NCBI GenBank assembly: GCA_023249725.1
Contig: JAHFBZ010000002.1
Span: 18,184 to 82,183, forward strand
Reading direction: 5' to 3'
Length of the DNA: 64,000 nucleotides
DNA from: Methanobacteriaceae archaeon
Lineage (GTDB): Archaea > Methanobacteriota > Methanobacteria > Methanobacteriales > Methanobacteriaceae
A model generated the notes under the pieces. It was given only the letters and a program-made list of their open reading frames with translations. It searched no databases and was not told the origin of the DNA. This document shows positions 30,320 to 43,829 of the stretch, one piece after another. Position 1 is the first letter of the stretch, and the number at the start of each line of letters is the position of its first letter. A program made the position numbers and the translations under genes.

Positions 30320-31420
30320 ATGGGATTAATAATCATGGAAAAGTCAAGGATTTTACAGCTTACGGCATTTGCAGCATTCCTTTCTTTAGGATACTTGGCA
30401 TTGAACTATTTTGTATTTATTAGCTTGTCCACGTTTTTCCAGGGCATAAATCTAAACTACATTTACCTTTTCATAGGATTAGCAACTATTTCTTTCCCAG
30501 TTTCTATGATAGTTGAACAAAAATCATCTAATTTTTTATCTAAGGCAATTTATCTTTTTTCTACAACCTGGATGGGCATAGCACTATACTTTGCTTGGGT
30601 TATTATTGCGATTTTTTTAATCAGATTAATCATCCCTATCCCGTTAGAAGTCGCTGGAACACTTATTATTGCTTTAGTTTCTATAATCACCATTTATTCA
30701 TTAATAAATTCTTACAATGCACACGAGAAGCACATAAAAATACCTATTGATAAATTAGATTCCCCTATTAATCTTGTTCAGCTTTCAGATGTTCATATCG
30801 GTTCCGTTAGAAATTCAGGATTTTTAAAAAGAGTTGTAAGTAAAATAAAAGATATTAATCCTGATGCCGTTTTGATAACTGGAGATCTGGCTGATGGAAG
30901 CTCAGCTATTTATGAAAATACTTTTTACCCATTTAAAGAACTTAAAATGCCAATATTCTTTACTCCTGGAAATCATGATTCTTATTTCGGCATAGAAAAT
31001 GTATTCAGGGCTTTAAAATTTGCAGATGTGCATATACTGGAAAATGATATGATTGAATTTAAAGGGATTCAGATAATTGGAGCAGCATATTCTATGAGAA
31101 GAAATAATCTTCGAAATGTTCTAAATGAAATAAATTTTGACCCGGAGCAAGCAGCCATATTAATGTACCACCTACCTTCTGAATGGGATGCCGCACGAGA
31201 AAATGGAATAGATCTACAGCTATCGGGCCACACTCACCATGGACAGTTTTATCCATTTAATTTACTTGTAAAATTAGTTTTCCCTTATTTAGGTGGGTTA
31301 TACAAAAAAGGAAAGGACCATCTATATGTTTCAGCGGGTACCGGGACTTGGGGCCCACCTATGCGATTGGGATCTCGTAATGAGATCACAGTCATAGAAT
31401 TAGAACCTTCAAATCACTGA
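30320..31420 (+). CDS. Membrane-bound metallophosphoesterase
   Basis: A 366-residue protein with four N-terminal hydrophobic helices (about residues 10-35, 45-65, 75-105, 110-130) and a C-terminal calcineurin-like phosphoesterase domain. All metal-binding motifs are visible: LSDVHIGS, TGDLADGS, PGNHDSY and SGHTHHGQFYP. This layout resembles YkuE/YaeI-type enzymes, some of which act on UDP-lipid precursors or other membrane substrates. The substrate here is unknown. The ATG at 30320 has no good ribosome site; an in-frame ATG at 30335 is an alternative. Confidence 0.88.
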   Translation: MGLIIMEKSRILQLTAFAAFLSLGYLALNYFVFISLSTFFQGINLNYIYLFIGLATISFPVSMIVEQKSSNFLSKAIYLFSTTWMGIALYFAWVIIAIFLIRLIIPIPLEVAGTLIIALVSIITIYSLINSYNAHEKHIKIPIDKLDSPINLVQLSDVHIGSVRNSGFLKRVVSKIKDINPDAVLITGDLADGSSAIYENTFYPFKELKMPIFFTPGNHDSYFGIENVFRALKFADVHILENDMIEFKGIQIIGAAYSMRRNNLRNVLNEINFDPEQAAILMYHLPSEWDAARENGIDLQLSGHTHHGQFYPFNLLVKLVFPYLGGLYKKGKDHLYVSAGTGTWGPPMRLGSRNEITVIELEPSNH

Positions 31421-31480
31421 AACTAAAAATAAATGAATATTCAATACTTATTTTTATTATTCTAATTATATCTTTTATTA

Positions 31481-31516
<36 letters not shown>

Positions 31517-31592
31517 TCATATTTTAAAATAAAAAATCATTAAATAAGATTTAGTTAAAAAAATAAGGTAATTTAAGAAAAAATAACCAATT

Positions 31593-32846
31593 TTAAATAT
31601 TTTTTTGAATGCCAAAGAAGTTTATAGCACCAACTAAATCTCTAAATGCTTCCAACTCTTTTTCAATAACATCTTCTCTAGTAAGAGTACTGCTCATTTC
31701 TCCATCGACAGTAAGTTTGTCTGGGCCACGGGCCACTAAACGATCTACTCCGTCTTGACTGAGGACTTTTTGAGCCTCCGCGTCATGAACAAATGCTCTT
31801 CCAGGGATAATGACCGTTTCTTTGAGTTCCTTTAAGTCAACTGCTTTTAAATCTTCTATGGTAATCAGACAACCAATATCTTTCTCCACGGCATAGACAT
31901 TTACCTTATCTCCTGCTTCCAGATTATCTATTATTCTCTGGATGTAAGGTGCGGCCACAGAGCTGGTTAAAATAGTTGCTTCTCCAGTTATTTCTGGAAT
32001 AAACTGTAAAAATGCCTTATTTTTGTCTAAAGAAATGGCAAATGGGGCTTCTGTTTCTGGATCACATACTGGTGTTCCTGTAACTCTTAAATTAAATTCA
32101 TTATTAATTTCACGAACTAATTCCTCGAATTCGTGGATATTATGTGGTTCAATGTCTTTGATGAGCGGTTCATTACCTAATATCAATCCTTGATGTGTAT
32201 AATTGGCAAACCTCATTAAAATCAATGCTTCTGCACCCCAATCTTCTAACTTAACACAAGTTTCCCTTAAAACTTTGCCATCATTCACACCAGGAATAAT
32301 AACTGAGGCGGCATGAACCTCACAACTTTCAGAAAATCTTTTTACCGCTTCGAGAGATACTTCGGGGTTAGGATCCGACATCCACTTCTTTCTAAGACCG
32401 GCATCAGCGGCAAACAAAGTGAAAGTAACTTCTTCTACCCCGTGATTTATTAGATTAGAAGCCATTTGAACATCATCAATTCCTTTTCCACTGGTATAGC
32501 CTAGGTGCATGGGAATTCCAAACTGATGAAAGGTAGCAGTTAGCTCTTCCAATTGAGGATAACAACTGACGTCTCCCCCGCCGCTGATATTAATTTTAAG
32601 ATCACTATCTCTAAATTCACCCATCATCAAGGTGTTCTGTACAGTGCTGGCCACTAAGAATGGTGGTATAAACTCATTTTTAGTTTCTGCCACTCCCTCA
32701 TTGCAGGTTTCACAACCTACTTTTGCTGGTGAGCAGTTTCTACATCCTAAGGGGTGGGATTCCTTTACTTTTCGGAAATAACAGTATTTACAGAATCCTC
32801 TACAGTCTTTTCCAGGAATACCACCTACATCTGCTATTATTTGCAT
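31593..32846 (-). CDS. mmp10: Mmp10, radical SAM McrA arginine C-methyltransferase
   Basis: Methanogenesis marker 10, a cobalamin-dependent radical SAM enzyme that installs the 5-methylarginine in the McrA active site. The radical SAM cysteines are C15, C19 and C22 in CRGFCKYCYF. Two more pairs follow, C35/C38 and C45/C48, consistent with the extra metal site known in this family. NISGGGDVSCYPQLEEL is the SAM-contacting GGE-like region. At 417 residues it is complete. It is divergent from mcrBDCGA, whose product McrA has the target arginine R271. No strong ribosome site precedes the ATG. Confidence 0.94.
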   Translation of the reverse strand: MQIIADVGGIPGKDCRGFCKYCYFRKVKESHPLGCRNCSPAKVGCETCNEGVAETKNEFIPPFLVASTVQNTLMMGEFRDSDLKINISGGGDVSCYPQLEELTATFHQFGIPMHLGYTSGKGIDDVQMASNLINHGVEEVTFTLFAADAGLRKKWMSDPNPEVSLEAVKRFSESCEVHAASVIIPGVNDGKVLRETCVKLEDWGAEALILMRFANYTHQGLILGNEPLIKDIEPHNIHEFEELVREINNEFNLRVTGTPVCDPETEAPFAISLDKNKAFLQFIPEITGEATILTSSVAAPYIQRIIDNLEAGDKVNVYAVEKDIGCLITIEDLKAVDLKELKETVIIPGRAFVHDAEAQKVLSQDGVDRLVARGPDKLTVDGEMSSTLTREDVIEKELEAFRDLVGAINFFGIQKNI

Positions 32847-33212
32847 GCTACAATTTGGTTTTTATTAAAATAAATAACTTTGTATTTAAATTTAATTTAT
32901 TATTACAATTATTATAAATTATAATATGGCTTTTGATGACCTATTATTATAATTTATTTGTTATTAATTATTTAAATTTAATAAAAATCTAATATTCTGC
33001 TTTAAAATTAAAACAAAGATATTATAAATAGAATTTTTTAGGCACTGCTTCGAATCAATAAAAATTTATTAATTAAATACATGATTATAATGCTAGGAAT
33101 AGTGTATAATCTATTAAAAATAGCTTTTAATTAAATCCGTGTAAATATTCGTGAATTTTCTAAGAATTGAATGATTATAACCTCTAAAAAAAGTATTAAT
33201 GGCCTTATGCTT

Positions 33213-33226
33213 AAACTATATAAAAC
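33213..33226 (+). promoter_or_regulatory. Putative mcr operon promoter (TATA box)
   Basis: CTATATAAAA at 33216-33225 is the best TATA-box match upstream of mcrB, preceded by an A-rich TTAAA that could serve as BRE. Transcription would start near 33245-33250 and give a leader of roughly 175 nt. A second TATA-like run, AATAATATATATTG near 33280-33292, could give a shorter leader. Confidence 0.5.
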
Positions 33227-33319
33227 TTGTGAGTTTACTCCTTATAAGTCTTTCTACTTGTACCGGAAAGAAAGTTTAATAATATATATTGAACTAAAGG
33301 AAGGTTCGTATACTAACTA

Positions 33320-33373
33320 AAGTGCCAATTGCACTTCCTCAAAGCGAAATTATTTAAAATGCATAAAATATGC
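33320..33373 (+). promoter_or_regulatory. Structured elements in the mcr leader
   Basis: Two inverted repeats lie within the predicted leader: AAGTGC-CAATT-GCACTT at 33320-33336, and GCATA-AAA-TATGC at 33361-33373. The second begins about 50 bases before the GGAGGG ribosome site of mcrB. They could form hairpins that influence message stability or translation. Confidence 0.4.
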
Positions 33374-33421
33374 AACGTTCATGAGGTGTGTATACGGAAA
33401 TTAATTGTTAGGAGGGAAAAA

Positions 33422-34753
33422 ATGGCGAAGTTTGATGATAAGATCGACTTGTATGACGACAGAGGTAACCTCGTCGAAGAACAAGTACCACTAGAAGCTC
33501 TAAGTCCGCTACGTAACCCAGCTATTAAAAGTATTGTTCAAGGTATTAAGAGGACAGTAGCTGTGAACTTAGAAGGTATAGAAAACGCCTTGAAGGCTGC
33601 CAAAGTTGGTGGACCTGCCTGTAAAATTTTAGGAAGAGAATTGGATCTCGATATAGTAGGTAGTGCAGACTCAATTGCTGCAACCGCTAAAGAAATGATC
33701 CAAGTAACCGAGGGTGACGACACTAAGGTAGAGTTACTTTCTGGTGGAAAAAAGGTTTTAGTACAATTACCAACAGCTAGATTTGATGCTGCTGCAGAAT
33801 ACTCTGCTGCACCATTAGTAACTGCTACTGCGTTTGTGCAAGCCATAATCAGCGAGTTTGACATCTCTATGTACGATGCAAACATGATTAAGGCAGCTGT
33901 TCTGGGTAGATACCCACAATCTGTAGAATACATGGGTGCTAACATTGCTACCATGCTGGACATTCCGCAAAAATTAGAAGGTCCAGGATACGCCCTAAGA
34001 AACATTATGGTGAACCACGTGGTTGCTACCACATTGAAAAACACCATGCAATCTGCTGCTCTATCAAGTATCTTAGAACAAGCAGCTATGTTTGAAATGG
34101 GTGATGCTGTAGGAGCATTTGAAAGAATGCACTTATTAGGATTAGCTTACCAAGGTATGAACGCAGACAATGTAGTATATGATCTGGTCAAATCCAACGG
34201 TGCTGAAGGTACTGTAGGATCTGTAATCGCAGACATAGTTGACCGAGCTGCTGAAGACGGTGTTATAGGTGTAGAAAAAGATCTAAATGGATTCAAAGTA
34301 TACGGAACCGACGACTTAGCTAAATGGAATGCTTATGCTGCTGCTGGTGTAATGGCTGCTACCATGGTAAACCAAGGTGCTGCTCGTGCTGCTCAAGGTG
34401 TATCATCCACTCTATTATACTACAATGATTCAATTGAATTCGAAACTGGATTACCAAGTGTAGACTTCGGTAGAACTGAAGGTGTAGCTGTAGGATTCTC
34501 TTTCTTCAGTCACTCTATCTACGGTGGTGGAGGTCCTGGTATCTTCAATGGAAACCACATCGTAACTAGACACAGTAAAGGGTTTGCTATACCTTGTGTA
34601 GCTGCTGCAATGTCTCTTGACGCAGGTACCCAGATGTTCTCCCCTGAAGCAACCTCTGGACTAATCAAAGAAGTGTTCAGCCAAGTGGACGAATTCCGAG
34701 AACCACTTAAATATGTCGTGGAGGCAGCTGCCGACATAAAAGGCGACATTTAA
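33422..34753 (+). CDS. mcrB: Methyl-coenzyme M reductase subunit beta
   Basis: Beta subunit of the (alpha-beta-gamma)2 nickel enzyme that reduces methyl-CoM with CoB to methane. The 443-residue product starts [16 protein letters not shown], as in the family, and keeps the glycine-rich [21 protein letters not shown] segment near the F430 pocket. The start at 33422 follows GGAGGG. The frame is open for 31 more codons upstream but that part is leader, not protein. Codon choice (many AAC, TAC and GAC) differs from the surrounding housekeeping genes and fits very high expression. Confidence 0.98.
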   Translation: MAKFDDKIDLYDDRGNLVEEQVPLEALSPLRNPAIKSIVQGIKRTVAVNLEGIENALKAAKVGGPACKILGRELDLDIVGSADSIAATAKEMIQVTEGDDTKVELLSGGKKVLVQLPTARFDAAAEYSAAPLVTATAFVQAIISEFDISMYDANMIKAAVLGRYPQSVEYMGANIATMLDIPQKLEGPGYALRNIMVNHVVATTLKNTMQSAALSSILEQAAMFEMGDAVGAFERMHLLGLAYQGMNADNVVYDLVKSNGAEGTVGSVIADIVDRAAEDGVIGVEKDLNGFKVYGTDDLAKWNAYAAAGVMAATMVNQGAARAAQGVSSTLLYYNDSIEFETGLPSVDFGRTEGVAVGFSFFSHSIYGGGGPGIFNGNHIVTRHSKGFAIPCVAAAMSLDAGTQMFSPEATSGLIKEVFSQVDEFREPLKYVVEAAADIKGDI

Positions 34754-34787
34754 ATAATCTCACTATTTTCTGGGGGCTTACTAACCA

Positions 34788-34997
34788 ATGGATATGGAAA
34801 TTTTTCCGCATAGGCTTTTAGGAGCAGATACAACGGAAAGACTATTGAATGACATTTATGATATTAAACTATCAAAAAAATGTTTATTCGTAGACAAAGA
34901 CTCCCTCCAGCAAATGCCAAGCATCCGACATAAGAGAAATCTAATGTCAATAGGAGAGAAAATTGATTTACTAGTGAAGACGGATGAATTCTTTTAA
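34788..34997 (+). CDS. mcrD: McrD, C-terminally truncated
   Basis: The 69-residue product MDMEIFPHRLLGADTTERLL... is clearly the N-terminal half of McrD, the small non-subunit protein of mcr operons. McrD normally has about 140-170 residues; here an in-frame TAA at 34995-34997 ends it. In the second offset frame 13 further McrD-compatible codons (ILLIDLEE...) follow before another stop, and only 70 bp remain before mcrC. The missing half is therefore absent, not merely frameshifted. Position between mcrB and mcrC is normal. Whether the short protein is functional is unknown; it may be a decaying gene. The ATG is preceded by GGGGG, 14 bases upstream. Confidence 0.85.
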   Translation: MDMEIFPHRLLGADTTERLLNDIYDIKLSKKCLFVDKDSLQQMPSIRHKRNLMSIGEKIDLLVKTDEFF

Positions 34998-35067
34998 TTG
35001 ATTTAGAAGAACCATTTTTGATTTACTAACGATGGAATATAATTAAAAACACAATAGGAACTTTTAG

Positions 35068-35664
35068 ATGATTGGTAAATGCACCCACGTTGTAGACTGT
35101 AGAGAAACAATGGGGATGGGTGAAGGAGGCGGAATAGCACAAAGGGGTACTTTTGCTGAGTGCGGTAGTGAAATACTGGCTGTGGCCATGTCCCCCGGAA
35201 GGCGACATATTACTAAGCCCGTTTGTGAAATAACATTTGCTCTAAGGGAAGCAAATTTGATGACTAGTACTCTGGTGTTAAATGCAGGAGCGGGAGTTCC
35301 TCAAGATGCTCCAAGTTCTGGTGTAGGAAGTCTTTTTGGCTTAACTCCTAAGGAGATTGAGCAAATGAAAAGACACAAGGTTCTAGTGGTTCATTTGGGT
35401 GGTGTGAAATCTCACATTACATATAAAGCCAGACTGATATTGCGGAATGTTGATAAACCTTGCGTCATTATTTGTGAATACCCGGTTGACTTTGAAGATT
35501 TTGCAAAAATAGGTGTTAAAACTAGATTAGTGATGCCTGAAAACCCCAAAACTAAAGGAAAAATAGTTGATATTGTTAGTGGCGTAATACGAGGAGAAAC
35601 TTGTCCCCAAGAAAAGTTGGATGAGATTATTAGAAAAGTTAAGTTAGCATTAGGAGGTGCATGA
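35068..35664 (+). CDS. mcrC: McrC, methyl-coenzyme M reductase activation protein
   Basis: The 198-residue McrC protein, long known as a non-subunit mcr operon product and reported to be part of the ATP-dependent activation (A3a) complex that reduces Ni in F430. Conserved features include [18 protein letters not shown] at the N-terminus, with two Cys, and [22 protein letters not shown] in the middle. It lies between the shortened mcrD and mcrG and ends two bases before the mcrG start. The ATG at 35068 has only a weak AGGAAC site 18-13 bases upstream. Confidence 0.95.
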   Translation: MIGKCTHVVDCRETMGMGEGGGIAQRGTFAECGSEILAVAMSPGRRHITKPVCEITFALREANLMTSTLVLNAGAGVPQDAPSSGVGSLFGLTPKEIEQMKRHKVLVVHLGGVKSHITYKARLILRNVDKPCVIICEYPVDFEDFAKIGVKTRLVMPENPKTKGKIVDIVSGVIRGETCPQEKLDEIIRKVKLALGGA

Positions 35665-35665
35665 T

Positions 35666-36418
35666 ATGGCACAATATTATCCCGGAACTACAAAGGTTGC
35701 CCAAAACAGAAGAAATTTCTGTAACCCTGAATATGAATTAGAAAAGTTAAGGGAGATCTCTGACGAAGATGTAGTAAAAATCTTAGGTCACAGAGCTCCT
35801 GGTGAGGAATACCCAAGCGTCCACCCACCACTCGAAGAAATGGACGAACCTGAAGACCCAATTAGAGAGCTAGTAGAGCCTCTTGACGGTGCAAAAGCTG
35901 GTGACCGGACCAGATACATTCAGTTTACCGACTCTATGTACTTTGCTCCTGCTCAACCATTCACTCGATCTCGAGCTTACGTAAGCCGATACCGAGGAGC
36001 AGATGCTGGTACTCTATCTGGACGACAGATTATTGAAATCAGAGAAAGAGATCTGGAAAAAATCTCCAAAGAACTCTTAGAAACTGAATTCTTTGATCCT
36101 GCTAGAACAGGTGTAAGAGGAGCAGCTGTGCACGGACACTCTTTAAGACTCGACGAAGATGGTATGATGTTTGATATGCTTCGAAGACAAGTCTTCAATA
36201 AAGAGACCGGCATTGTTGAAATGGTCAAGGACCAAATTGGTGAAGAACTCGACGAACCAGTAGCTTTAGGTGAGCCATTGGACGAAGAGACTTTAATGAA
36301 TAAAACCACCATATACCGGGTAGATGGAGAAGCCTATAAGGACGACAAAGACGCTGTAGAAGTTCTACACAGAATTCACGTCTTAAGATCCCAAGGTGGA
36401 TACAACCCAGCTGAATAA
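35666..36418 (+). CDS. mcrG: Methyl-coenzyme M reductase subunit gamma
   Basis: Gamma subunit of methyl-coenzyme M reductase, 250 residues, beginning [19 protein letters not shown] as in other Methanobacteriales. The conserved [19 protein letters not shown] and [22 protein letters not shown] segments line the coenzyme site. The ATG at 35666 is preceded by AGGAGGTG, which lies inside the 3' end of mcrC. An in-frame GTG at 35657 is part of that ribosome site and is not the start. Confidence 0.98.
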   Translation: MAQYYPGTTKVAQNRRNFCNPEYELEKLREISDEDVVKILGHRAPGEEYPSVHPPLEEMDEPEDPIRELVEPLDGAKAGDRTRYIQFTDSMYFAPAQPFTRSRAYVSRYRGADAGTLSGRQIIEIRERDLEKISKELLETEFFDPARTGVRGAAVHGHSLRLDEDGMMFDMLRRQVFNKETGIVEMVKDQIGEELDEPVALGEPLDEETLMNKTTIYRVDGEAYKDDKDAVEVLHRIHVLRSQGGYNPAE

Positions 36419-36436
36419 TTAGGGGAGGTAATGATT

Positions 36437-38083
<1,647 letters not shown>

Positions 38084-38089
<6 letters not shown>

Positions 38090-38117
38090 GTGTAACGCAA
38101 ACACCTATTTTATTTTT
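38084..38117 (+). terminator. Hairpin and U-tract between mcrA and mtrE
   Basis: A perfect 10-bp inverted repeat AAATAGGTGT (38084-38093) / ACACCTATTT (38101-38110) with loop AACGCAA overlaps the mcrA stop codon and is followed by TATTTTTTTATTT. It resembles an intrinsic terminator. As mtrE follows after 53 bp with no evident separate promoter, it may cause partial termination or protect the 3' end of mcr mRNA. Confidence 0.65.
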
Positions 38118-38142
38118 TTATTTAAAAGTAAGGAGGATTAAT

Positions 38143-39027
<885 letters not shown>

Positions 39028-39041
39028 TAGGAGGATATAGA

Positions 39042-39766
<725 letters not shown>

Positions 39767-39767
<1 letters not shown>

Positions 39768-40579
39768 TGTCAGTAGCAGGTGGAGGTGGCGGAGAATCTT
39801 CTGTCAACCCTAAACATACCCTGGCACTGGGAGTAATTGGTGGACTCGCAGGTATTTATTTAACTCCAATTAGCCCAGTATTAGGACCTCTTTTTGCAGC
39901 ATTAGGTGCTGTCTGTGCTATCATTTGGGGTGCTGATGCTATTGCACGTGTTGCAAGTTACGGTCTAGGTACTGGTGTACCTTCCATTGGATACATGTCT
40001 TTATCTATTGGTATTTTAGGTGGTTTAGGTGGACTAGCTGGTGCAGTCATTTTTGGCCCATCTCTTGCAATACTAGCACCGCTGTTCGGATTTATCTTAG
40101 CAGTAATTGTTGGTACAATAGTTGCTTTAATAGCTAAAAAGATTATTAAAATGAAAATACCAGTATTAGTAAGCTGTACTGCTGAATTGGCAGGTGCATC
40201 TGCTTTATCTGTAATTGGATTTTCTGCAGCTATTGCTGGAAGTTATTCCATGGCACTTATCCAAGCATCAGTTATATCAACTGGATTTATAGCACTGCTT
40301 TTGATCATGAATACCATGGCTATACAACACCCATTTAACGCCTGTTTAGGTCCGCAAGAAGACCGAACTAGAACTCTTAAACTTGCAGGAGCCGCTGCTT
40401 TCATGGCCATGTCTATTTATGGTCTGTTAGGAATGGTTTCCACTCAAGCATGGTGGGTAATTGCGTTAGTTGGTGCTATCGGATGGTTCATATCAATCAG
40501 ATCATACATCACTGCTTCCCAAGAACAAGCAGCATCTGTTAAATGGTCTGGAATGTGGCCTAAAGAGGAAGAACACTAG
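39767..40579 (+). CDS. mtrC: Tetrahydromethanopterin S-methyltransferase subunit C
   Basis: The 270-residue membrane subunit C of the Mtr complex. The N-terminus [20 protein letters not shown] is followed by six or seven hydrophobic helices. [20 protein letters not shown]-like sequence, a loop conserved in MtrC, appears as [20 protein letters not shown] in the C-terminal third. The start overlaps the mtrD stop and is preceded by AAGGAGGTG. Confidence 0.96.
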
Positions 40580-40590
40580 GAGGAATCAAA

Positions 40591-40911
40591 ATGGAAATGT
40601 TACCTTTAATTAAAATTGCTCCTGAATACAACTTGACTCTTGACCCTTCCACAGGTATGGTTGGAGCAGCTTTAGGTAGAGATGTCGTCTTAGTTTCCTT
40701 GGACGCAGTAAATGAACAATTAAATGTACTGGAAGCAGCAGTAGATGATTTATACAATTCTCTAGATCCTACCACAGCCCCTGCAGACTCTTTCCCTGGA
40801 AGGGAAGGTGTTTACATGAATGCAGGTAAGCTAACCAATATGGTTTACGGGTTTGTATTCGGTCTTATACTGCTATTAGCTATGCTCCATGCATTCCTTG
40901 GAGTACTTTAA
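40591..40911 (+). CDS. mtrB: Tetrahydromethanopterin S-methyltransferase subunit B
   Basis: Small Mtr subunit of 106 residues. A soluble N-terminal part with a coiled-coil-like stretch ([19 protein letters not shown], about residues 34-52) is followed by one C-terminal membrane helix (~85-104). The ribosome site is AGGAGG in front of the ATG at 40591. It lies between mtrC and mtrA as in other Methanobacteriales. Confidence 0.96.
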   Translation: MEMLPLIKIAPEYNLTLDPSTGMVGAALGRDVVLVSLDAVNEQLNVLEAAVDDLYNSLDPTTAPADSFPGREGVYMNAGKLTNMVYGFVFGLILLLAMLHAFLGVL

Positions 40912-40923
40912 GGAGGTATTAAA

Positions 40924-41640
40924 GTGGCTGAGAAAAAATCACCCGCAGAAGGATGGCCGGTAGTAAACGGGGACTACATTGTTGGAGACCCTGAAAGCCC
41001 TGTCGCAGCAACTACTTTAGGTTCTCACAATGAGGACGTAGTTGCCGATGCTGGAGCTGCTATTGCTGGACCATGCAAAACCGAAAACCTCGGAATTGAA
41101 AAGATGGTTGCTAACATTGTGTCTAACCCTAACATCAGATTCCTCATTTTATGTGGATCTGAAGTACAAGGACACATCACTGGCCAAAGTATAGAAGCAC
41201 TTCACGCTAATGGTGTCGACGAAAAGCGAAAAATCGCTGGTGCGTCTGGCGCTATTCCATTTGTTGAAAATATTGATGATGATGGTATCGAAAGATTCCA
41301 ACAACAATTGGAAATTATTAGTATGATCGATGTTGAAGATGCTGCTGCTATACAATCTAAAGTCAAAGAGTGCATCGAGAAAGATCCTGGTGCATTCGAA
41401 GAAGAAGCAATGGTCATAAAAGTTGAAGAAAAAGGTGGAGAAGAAGAAGAAGGTGAAGAAGTAAGACCTGTAGCTCCTGAAACTGCTCTAATTGAGGCCA
41501 GAATGCGAAATATTCAGACCGAAGTCAAGAACGTCGGTGCAATGCAAAGAATATTTGCAGGTATGTACTCTGGTAAAGTTCAGGGTATCATGATTGGGTT
41601 AATCTTCACTTTGACTGTCGGAACTTTCCTACTAATATAA
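40924..41640 (+). CDS. mtrA: Tetrahydromethanopterin S-methyltransferase subunit A (corrinoid protein)
   Basis: Corrinoid-carrying subunit that accepts the methyl group from MtrH and donates it to coenzyme M. The start is a GTG behind AAGGAGGT. The expected lower axial cobalamin ligand H84 falls in GSEVQGHITGQ, in full agreement with Methanothermobacter numbering. The C-terminus has an acidic linker (~165-185) and one membrane anchor (~218-238). Length 238 residues. Confidence 0.98.
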   Translation: MAEKKSPAEGWPVVNGDYIVGDPESPVAATTLGSHNEDVVADAGAAIAGPCKTENLGIEKMVANIVSNPNIRFLILCGSEVQGHITGQSIEALHANGVDEKRKIAGASGAIPFVENIDDDGIERFQQQLEIISMIDVEDAAAIQSKVKECIEKDPGAFEEEAMVIKVEEKGGEEEEGEEVRPVAPETALIEARMRNIQTEVKNVGAMQRIFAGMYSGKVQGIMIGLIFTLTVGTFLLI

Positions 41641-41653
41641 ACGAGGTTTTAAG

Positions 41654-41851
41654 ATGTTAATATCAAATAAACCTAATGTCAGAGGAATTAGAAAAGTAGC
41701 AGAAGATGTGAAATATCGGGCCGGCCTAATTGGTAGGGACCAAAGGCTATTCTCTGGACTCATGGCTACCAGAATTTCTGGTATGGCTATGGGCTTCATA
41801 TTGGCCTTATTTTTAGTAGGACTACCCGTTATATACGTTTTAGTGAAATAA
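41654..41851 (+). CDS. mtrF: Tetrahydromethanopterin S-methyltransferase subunit F
   Basis: Small subunit of 65 residues: a soluble N-terminal part ([28 protein letters not shown]-type sequence) related to the MtrA C-terminal region, followed by one membrane helix (residues ~43-64). ACGAGGTTTTAAG precedes the ATG. It lies between mtrA and mtrG. Confidence 0.95.
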   Translation: MLISNKPNVRGIRKVAEDVKYRAGLIGRDQRLFSGLMATRISGMAMGFILALFLVGLPVIYVLVK

Positions 41852-41864
41852 GAGGCATGATAAT

Positions 41865-42116
41865 ATGGCAGAAGAAGATAAAAATATTGTACCTACTGTT
41901 ATTGTCTCTGCAGATGATTTCAATAAAGCTAATGAGAGATTAGACGAAATGGAAGAAAAAGTCGAATTCACCTGGGGTGAAATCTCTCAAAGAATGGGTC
42001 AACAAATTGGTAGGGATATTGGAATCCTATACGGAATCATAATAGGATTATTCATCCTGTTAGTAGTATTCAAAGTTGTAGCAATAGGAGCATTCCTAAA
42101 ATCTTTAGGTGTTTAG
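41865..42116 (+). CDS. mtrG: Tetrahydromethanopterin S-methyltransferase subunit G
   Basis: Small subunit of 83 residues. A polar N-terminal half with a helix containing [16 protein letters not shown] is followed by a C-terminal membrane helix (residues ~52-78). The ribosome site is weak (AGAGGCATG). It lies 13 bp after mtrF and 12 bp before mtrH. Confidence 0.95.
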   Translation: MAEEDKNIVPTVIVSADDFNKANERLDEMEEKVEFTWGEISQRMGQQIGRDIGILYGIIIGLFILLVVFKVVAIGAFLKSLGV

Positions 42117-42128
42117 GAGGATTTACAT

Positions 42129-43060
<932 letters not shown>

Positions 43061-43061
<1 letters not shown>

Positions 43062-43108
43062 GAAGGGATTTCCCTTTCTTTTTTACTTTTTTATTTTTTT
43101 TATATACT
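43061..43108 (+). terminator. Terminator of the mtr operon
   Basis: Immediately after the mtrH stop, AAGAAGGG-ATTT-CCCTTTCTT can fold into a hairpin with one bulged T and is followed by TTTTACTTTTTTATTTTTTTT. This looks like the end of the mcr-mtr transcription unit. Confidence 0.7.
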
Positions 43109-43335
43109 TAACTGGATTTCAATTTATTTGTTTATGGATTAATTTTAATCAAATTTTAATATTCTAATAAAACTTTTTTTTTATTAGTTACTAATAACAT
43201 AATTTATATAGTGGAAGAAGGAAACATTGTTCCGGTGTATGGATTTTAATTAATTACTAATGACAATTAAAAATGCTAGTCATTAAGCTAAATCTTATAA
43301 CTTTACATAACCGATTAAAATTGATGAGTGAAAAA

Positions 43336-43770
43336 ATGTTTAAAAAGATATTGTTACCTGTTATGGGCGAATATATTGACGAATTGGCAGAACATACTCT
43401 TGAAATGGCACAAGGGAAACAAATAGAGGTTATTGGTATTTATGTGATTGATACTTCCGTGCCATTTTTGACCCCTTCTAATGTGAAAAAACTCATGAAA
43501 GAGGAACTTTCTCAAAGAGGCGATGAAATATTAGCTAATTTGACCAGTAAATTTAATACTCCTTCCACATACATGATAAACTTGAAAAAAGTGATAGTTG
43601 AAGGAGATCCTGCCGAAAAAATAGTGGAAATTGCCGAAAAAGAAAATGTAGATATTATTGTAATGGGTACTGGAAAAAGTATTATTGATAAACACTTGTT
43701 AGGTAGTGTATCTGAGAAAGTTGTTCATTCAACTCCCTGTTCAATAATGCTGGTTAAAACTGTAAATTAA
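43336..43770 (+). CDS. Universal stress protein UspA (copy 1)
   Basis: A 144-residue single-domain UspA protein. The fold is alpha/beta with an N-terminal KILLPVMGEYIDELAEHT strand-helix and a C-terminal [23 protein letters not shown]. The latter is the ATP-binding loop, but with one residue fewer between its first two glycines than the usual G-x2-G-x9-G-S/T motif. The start at 43336 is preceded by GAGTGA; an ATG at 43324 would add four residues. It is the first of two closely similar UspA proteins around the cation exchanger gene. Confidence 0.88.
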   Translation: MFKKILLPVMGEYIDELAEHTLEMAQGKQIEVIGIYVIDTSVPFLTPSNVKKLMKEELSQRGDEILANLTSKFNTPSTYMINLKKVIVEGDPAEKIVEIAEKENVDIIVMGTGKSIIDKHLLGSVSEKVVHSTPCSIMLVKTVN

Positions 43771-43829
43771 TAGTTTGACTTTCAAAAACTATATTATATG
43801 GATATTAGAAATAAGTGTTGGTGATCTTT

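Larger units (their letters stand above)
32847..33421. other. mmp10-mcrB intergenic region and mcr leader
   Basis: The 575 bp between the divergent mmp10 and mcrB genes. The left two thirds are AT-rich without features apart from a possible small hairpin CTATT/AATAG near 33111-33123. The right third holds the mcr promoter and a long untranslated leader with two small inverted repeats, annotated separately. No small ORF with its own ribosome site was found. Confidence 0.6.

Noticed and set aside
33181-33310. Possible tRNA or small RNA upstream of mcrB
   Set aside because: No acceptor stem, T-loop GTTCRA sequence or anticodon arm can be fitted; it reads as promoter and leader.
33329-33421. 31-codon in-frame extension of mcrB from a TTG
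   Set aside because: McrB is known to start MAKFDDK, and a GGAGGG ribosome site lies just before 33422; the extension is leader.
34980-35040. Simple frameshift restoring full-length McrD
   Set aside because: The other frames stop within 13 codons and there is no room for the missing ~80 residues before mcrC.
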